From Corticium candelabrum (Eukaryota; Porifera; Homoscleromorpha; Homosclerophorida; Plakinidae), in the NCBI RefSeq assembly GCF_963422355.1, contig NC_085089.1, positions 1,358,501-1,422,500 of the forward strand: 64,000 nucleotides of DNA, written 5' to 3'. Made by a program: the position numbers and the translations under genes. Shown here piece after piece: positions 59,082-64,000 of the stretch; position 1 is the stretch's first letter, and every line of letters starts with the position of its first letter. Below the pieces are notes generated by a model. The model was not told where the DNA came from and did not search any database. It saw only the letters and a list, made by a program, of their open reading frames with translations.

Positions 59082-60679
59082 ATGGAGGTGCAAAGATTTC
59101 GTCTTCCTTTATCCGACACGAGACTGCTGATGGTTGGAAGAAAAATTTACAAAATCAAACTGCGACAGCGCGGCTGCGAAGATAGGTGGGACAAACACAT
59201 TTACATATTTGTTAGTATAGTTGAGCCATGCTTTACGCAAACAGCAATAAATTTTGATAGACAGACAGACAATTGGTATGCATGCATGGCGCGCGAACAA
59301 ACTGTTGATTTCAATTACCACGATGTGTTATTACAAAAGATTTTATTTCACTGTAGAGAAACATGTCTGGAACAGTAATGAACACAATAGTGTGCTGCGC
59401 GTTTTAGAGTGGCTGACAATTGGGTGAATTAATTATAGCTTTGATTCCATGCATGGAGAATGTCGTGTAATGTGTAGTGTGGTTGCTCCTAGGGGCTGAC
59501 TGTAACTATATAATATTATAGTGGTCGTTTAGTTTTTATTTATAAGTTAATCTAAAGAAAAGTATGTGTATTGATAGACAGACAGACAGATAGACAGACA
59601 GACAGATAGGTAGACAGACAGACAGACATACAGACAGACAGATAGACAGACAGACAAGCTTTTTTGTAGTTACACAGTTTGCATATACATGCATATTGAA
59701 CGTGGTCATATATACTGAGACGTCGGTCACATGCACTGATTGATGTTTGTGTCAACTGCTGCTCACTCTATTCGATCAATTGTAGTGATGAAGGCGAACT
59801 GAACGCTCTCTACGATAGACCAGAAGTTCAACAAGATCTCAAGGTCTCTCTGTTCTATTGCTAGTATCTTGACTTCAGACACAGTCAAATTATTAATGTC
59901 ATTGTGCAGAACGTTATTCTGTACACGCTTGTCAACATCGCCGATCGTGTTCGTCCAGTGCAGACAAACGATCTAGTTTGCTATCCGTGTATGTCGCTGC
60001 TTGTTTGCCTCCATGTTCTATCACACACTGGAACAATTTGTTGTATAGTTAAATCTCCTTGGATGGCAGCCAAGAAACTAAACTTCTATCAACACAACCA
60101 ACTACTGGACACATACCCTGAAGTGATCACATTCTATGTCGAGTGCAAGGATCGCACAAATTTGAATAAAGATAACCTCGTGGAACAAAGAGCAACCGAT
60201 TTGGAAAGAGAGGAGCATGACGTTCATCAGTCACTGGAATGTTTGGAAGGCGAAGAAAACGAACGAGTGACGAAGAAGCAGCTGAAACGGAAACAGTTGC
60301 GAGAGCTAAAGAGTGAGGACGACTCTTCTGTTCATGTGAGTCGACGATCATCAAAGAGAAGGAAAGTTTACTGTGAAAGTGAAGACTCTGAAAGTAACAG
60401 TGAACACAGTGGCAGTCGAAAAGCAAGAGCTAGTCATAGGACTGTGCTGAAGGAGGTAAAAGTGTGTTGTTTGTTAGGTGTGGAGCTTGAGGGTTAAGTG
60501 TGTTTGTATAGAAAAGATTGAATAAGATCCAACGGAAGGCTAATTGGGCTAGAAGTGATGCTCCTACTCCTGCTGCTGCTGCACAGGCGTCAAGTGTGGG
60601 TTGTGAAGGTCAAACATCTAAACAAGATAAAGGCGATTCTGGTAGAGATATAGATGGGGAGTATTGGAAGGGTGTTTGA
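59082..60679 (+). CDS. Unrecognised five-exon gene, about 271 aa
   Basis: Exons 59082-59185, 59786-59843, 59910-59988, 60049-60455 and 60512-60679 join with GT-AG sites in phase to 272 codons including the stop. An ATG 12 bp upstream (59070) is an alternative. The N-terminal half is folded-looking (MEVQRFRLPLSDTRLLMVGR; NVILYTLVNIADRV; WMAAKKLNFYQHNQLLDTYPE). The C-terminal half is charged, with a likely nuclear signal (RRSSKRRK) and Ser/Glu-rich tracts. It is probably a nuclear protein. I do not recognise the family. Confidence 0.6.
59574..59656. repeat. (GACA)n microsatellite with GATA variants
   Basis: Tetramer repeats within intron 1 of the plus-strand gene. Confidence 0.95.
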
Positions 60680-60776
60680 CTAACTGGGATTTATTGGTGT
60701 CTGTAGCTGGAACGGATACTACGCGTCGATTGTCGGGATTCACAGGGTTGCTGCAGTAAGGATTGGGGCATGCACT

Positions 60777-60777
<1 letters not shown>

Positions 60778-60834
<57 letters not shown>

Positions 60835-60845
60835 CACACACACAC

Positions 60846-60898
<53 letters not shown>

Positions 60899-60899
60899 A
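60778..60899. repeat. (CA)n microsatellite
   Basis: CA run with two GCAC interruptions. The 60900-61220 interval has no supported gene. Confidence 0.95.
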
Positions 60900-61222
60900 C
60901 ACACCGTTGCCTCTGCATGCTAGCGGTTGTTTCATAGGCGCCTCCTCAAACCACTCCGAATCTGGTGAGCAGACTGAACTCCCAACAAACACACATTGTG
61001 TTTAGAAGGAAAGGTACACTAGCGATCAGTGAAAGTGTATGTATGCACATGTGCCATAGAAATTTATACAATAACACATCATTGCTAAAGTATTTCATTA
61101 TAGGATGACTTGAGTTACAATAGCTTTATTGTTTATATTTACACTATTGCTACATTATGAGCTACAAAATCAATGGAGAGAGTAACTCTTGAATAACTTT
61201 AAGTAAGTAAGGATTGGAGCAT

Positions 61223-61291
<69 letters not shown>
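61223..61291. repeat. (CA)n microsatellite
   Basis: CA run; the preceding words AAGTAAGGATTGGAGCATGC resemble the DNA before the run at 60778 (GTAAGGATTGGGGCATGCAC), suggesting a local duplication. Confidence 0.95.
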
Positions 61292-61295
<4 letters not shown>

Positions 61296-61567
61296 GGGTA
61301 TGCAACCATTGCTGAGTTATTGTGTGAGGTATGGCCCACAGCACATGTACACGTAACTCTGATTCATATGAGACTCGGAGTCCATTATGAATAGATGTGA
61401 TAAGGCAGCCATATCGGCAACAATTTGGTCACACTAGTCCACCTTTCCAAAACTTGTTGCAAGATGCAGCCAGCAAGTTTGGTACATAATACACCATATA
61501 TGCTATATATCCACTGCAGCAGAGTAATTTACAGTTGGCAGTCTGGCAAAGCTGCGATGGATAAACC

Positions 61568-62434
61568 TTACTGATTTCCTTCCTCGTTAATAACTGTTTC
61601 CTGGTTAGTCCTCGTTTCTGTCTCATCACGATTCTCATCATCATCACACTGAGATACAACCTTGCTATCTTCAACTGCTTTCTCACTCTCTGCCGGCTCA
61701 TGACCACTTGGATCATCATCATCATCATCATCTACAGCTTCTTCAAGATTTTCATCAGTCTGATCTTGGGTTTGCGTACGAGGTCGTTCTTGTTGCTTCT
61801 CTACTGGAGGTGGCTGCATCGGGATACTCTGATGAAAAGCCTGTGTAGAGAGTCACAATATTAAACTGACAAAGTCTCATGAAGTTCAAGCATATTTTGA
61901 TAGACCCGAGTTTGTGACTGCATTTCCTGCATTCTTCTGTTGTAGAGGTGATAAACATAATGGGCCATGCGAGGCATGTCTTCAACAATGAATGGATGAG
62001 AAGGCGGTAATTCATCAGACTGTAGATACGGTACACCAATGGTTACGACATAGAATCCTAGAATATCAACGATAGACAAACTCGCCTTTCTACATGGAGG
62101 ATACATCTCTTCTGGGGCTAGATAGAGATTCAAGGGACGCTCCATTAACTGGAAAACAACAGCAATGTGTGTGTGTGTATAATTCAAACTAGTCTCCAGT
62201 GTTCATAAACCTGGCTAAAAGCAGGGCTCAGTTCATAGCAATTACGGAAAACAGACACTCGAGCGAACACGTATAAACCCAGTCGGGCTCGAGACAATGC
62301 CACCACAAGACGACGAACATCCCTCAAGTGGCCAACAGCTTTTGTCCTCACCAAAGATAACAGAATGTAATCATTTTGCTGGCCTTGGAAACGATCGACA
62401 GATGTAACCTGTTAATACGTATATAATTTGTCAC

Positions 62435-62502
<68 letters not shown>

Positions 62503-63941
62503 CGTGCCTTATCAGGGATGCCAAAGAATGGATTCTTTCCACATCGCTGCTTGAGCACATCTCTGATCAAATGTTTCTGTCCATTGTAGGTCGTGAGAAT
62601 AGTAATCTTACTGGCTGGGTATCCCTGCAGCCTCATGTACATGTAGACAGCAACTACGTACTCAGCCTCGGCCAGATTCTGATAGTAATATGGTGTCGGC
62701 TGCGATTCTCCCTGTCCATTGAAATCACCAACATCAATAAGTTGAAAATCATAAAAGAAACCAGGATTGGCCATTAGGTACTCTGGCCAACGATACACAT
62801 GAGGAAGATTGCCAAGGTTCTTATATCTCCAGCTGTACAGACTGCAGAGGCTAAACAAAGTTCAAGTAACTATATAGTGTTCAATAAATTCTTTACTTAT
62901 TATATTTATATAAAAAATAAACAACAAAACAACAAAACACAAATAATATAAAATAAAAATTAAAAAGCTAAAAAAAATAATTTATTTATTTATTATCAAA
63001 TTATTTACTTATTTATTTATTTTATTTATTTATTTTATTTTATTTATTTATTCTACTTATTTATTTTACTTATTTTATTTTTTATTTTATTTATTTATTT
63101 TATTTATTTATTTTATTTATTTCATTTTATTTATTTATTCTATTTATTTATTTTACTTATTTTATTTTTTATTTTATTTTATTTGTTTATTTTATTTATT
63201 TATTTATTGTGCAATTATCATCAGAATTTGATGTGCACACATACCTTGCTCTGGATCGTCCTTGAGCATCCAGATCTACTGTAGGCACACCAAGTCGAAC
63301 AAACCGAGTGAACAACGACTGTTCCATATTACAAAATTTCTGGAAGGCCATGTTCTTGATTACTGGTGGTAGTTGGTGGTGATCACCGATCAAGATCATT
63401 CGCTTCAGACGACTAACGCCATCCTGAGGTTTCTGTACACGAGGCAAGCAGTAGACAACATCAACACAACAAGATGACAACAAGACGACGTCAACACAAC
63501 AAGACGACATCAACACAACAAGACGACATCAACACAACAAGACAACATCAACACAACAAGACGACATCAACACAACAAGACGACGTCACGTTTGTATCAA
63601 CCTGCAGCATTAGAGGAATAAACGTTTCAATTTCCAATATCTGAGCAGCTTCTTCCATCAGGACGTTGTCATACTATTATACGCATGGAGTTTATTTAAC
63701 TGACACTCGCAATAACCTGCTGGTGCACAAACAAACCTGAAAACTTAGTTCAACCATGTCTTGCCGCTTGAGTGCGGCATGAGTGCATGTCATAGCAATG
63801 ATTTTGGCTTCTTTGACTAGCAAATAGTTGGTTCTATCACCACCTGATCAAAGAACGAAATTATTGATATGTGCAAGTGATTGTATCATGTCTAGTGTAG
63901 AAGTCTCTACCTCTTCGTAGTAACTCAAAACCTCTGAATTC
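61568..63941 (-). CDS. AQR: RNA helicase aquarius (intron-binding protein), 3' part
   Basis: AQR is a spliceosomal SF1 helicase that binds introns upstream of the branch site. Minus-strand exons: 63941-63911 (FRGFELLRR), 63843-63737 ([21 protein letters not shown]), 63673-63602 ([21 protein letters not shown]), 63432-63245 ([31 protein letters not shown]), 62850-62508 ([25 protein letters not shown]), 62408-62211 ([37 protein letters not shown]), from 62148, and a last acidic exon to the stop at 61568. Identity to animal AQR is very strong and all phases join. The last junction is uncertain: a 65-bp intron starting CGG/GTCTAT fits in frame. The 5' part lies outside the window. Confidence 0.95.
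62437..62501. repeat. (CA)n microsatellite
   Basis: CA run beginning six bases after the AAG/GC donor of an AQR intron (minus strand). Confidence 0.95.
62985..63208. repeat. (TTTA)n / (TTTTA)n AT-rich repeat
   Basis: Irregular TTTA and TTTTA units inside an AQR intron, with one internal duplication. Confidence 0.9.
63453..63590. repeat. 19-bp tandem repeat in an AQR intron
   Basis: About seven copies of ACGACATCAACACAACAAG with A/G variants (ACGACGTC, ACAACATC). Confidence 0.9.
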
Positions 63942-64000
63942 CTGTCAACATTTACAACTGCATGTTACGTTTTGTCATACATCACAAGTGTTGTTGGCAC

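Overview
The window looks like nuclear DNA of a marine invertebrate animal, probably an early-branching metazoan such as a sponge. The reasons are spliced genes with short GT-AG introns, animal genes (AQR, a beta-1,4-galactosyltransferase, a HECT ligase), metazoan retroelements, abundant (CA)n microsatellites, a piece of mitochondrial cox1 and a decayed nuclear 18S rRNA fragment. The taxon is an inference; no single marker fixes it.

Main content: three paralogous minus-strand genes at 1-6158 (unit 1, cut by the window start), 34917-41982 (unit 2) and 50696-57052 (unit 3). Each has four coding exons. Exon 1 has Sel1-like repeats. Exon 2 has TPR-like helices and a CxxC...CxxC zinc ribbon. Exon 3 is exactly 216 nt. 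Exon 4 is about 3.7 kb and encodes an NB-ARC/STAND NTPase, a winged-helix segment, TPR, a right-handed beta-helix and a C-terminal MYND zinc finger. Splicing unit 3 by GT-AG rules gives one continuous frame of 2029 codons including the stop. This looks like a STAND/NLR-type sensor family carrying a beta-helix where LRR or WD repeats are usual; I know of no described family with this architecture. Unit 2 is damaged upstream (a 712-bp TIR transposon in exon 1 and a 1-bp deletion in exon 2), but its exon 4 is intact.

Layout: 1-6.2 kb, unit 1. 6.2-12.5 kb, microsatellites, a 165-bp MITE, the 3' exons of a B4GALT gene (minus) and three tRNA-derived SINEs, each embedded in (GT)n. 12.6-15.9 kb, a broken non-LTR retrotransposon (minus). 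15.97-16.1 kb, cox1 NUMT. 16.3-17.16 kb, 18S rRNA pseudogene. 18.46-22.47 kb, an R2-like (zinc finger/RT/CCHC) non-LTR element with a second 3' end in inverted orientation. 23.2-23.6 kb, a 12-bp polypyrimidine tandem repeat. 23843-28135, a whole but mutated Ty3/Gypsy-type LTR element. 28.1-34.5 kb, MITEs and intergenic DNA. 34.9-42 kb, unit 2. 42.3-45.24 kb, a G-rich minisatellite. 45.7-47.3 kb, a decayed integrase-core gene. 47.7-50.0 kb, a HECT-domain gene. 50.7-57.05 kb, unit 3. 59.08-60.68 kb, an unrecognised five-exon plus-strand gene. 61.57-64 kb, the 3' part of AQR (minus), running off the window.

The STAND array appears to be growing by duplication: at least 450 bp of flank downstream of units 2 and 3 is also duplicated. 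The copies are nearly identical over much of exon 4 but differ sharply in a short loop within the beta-helix.
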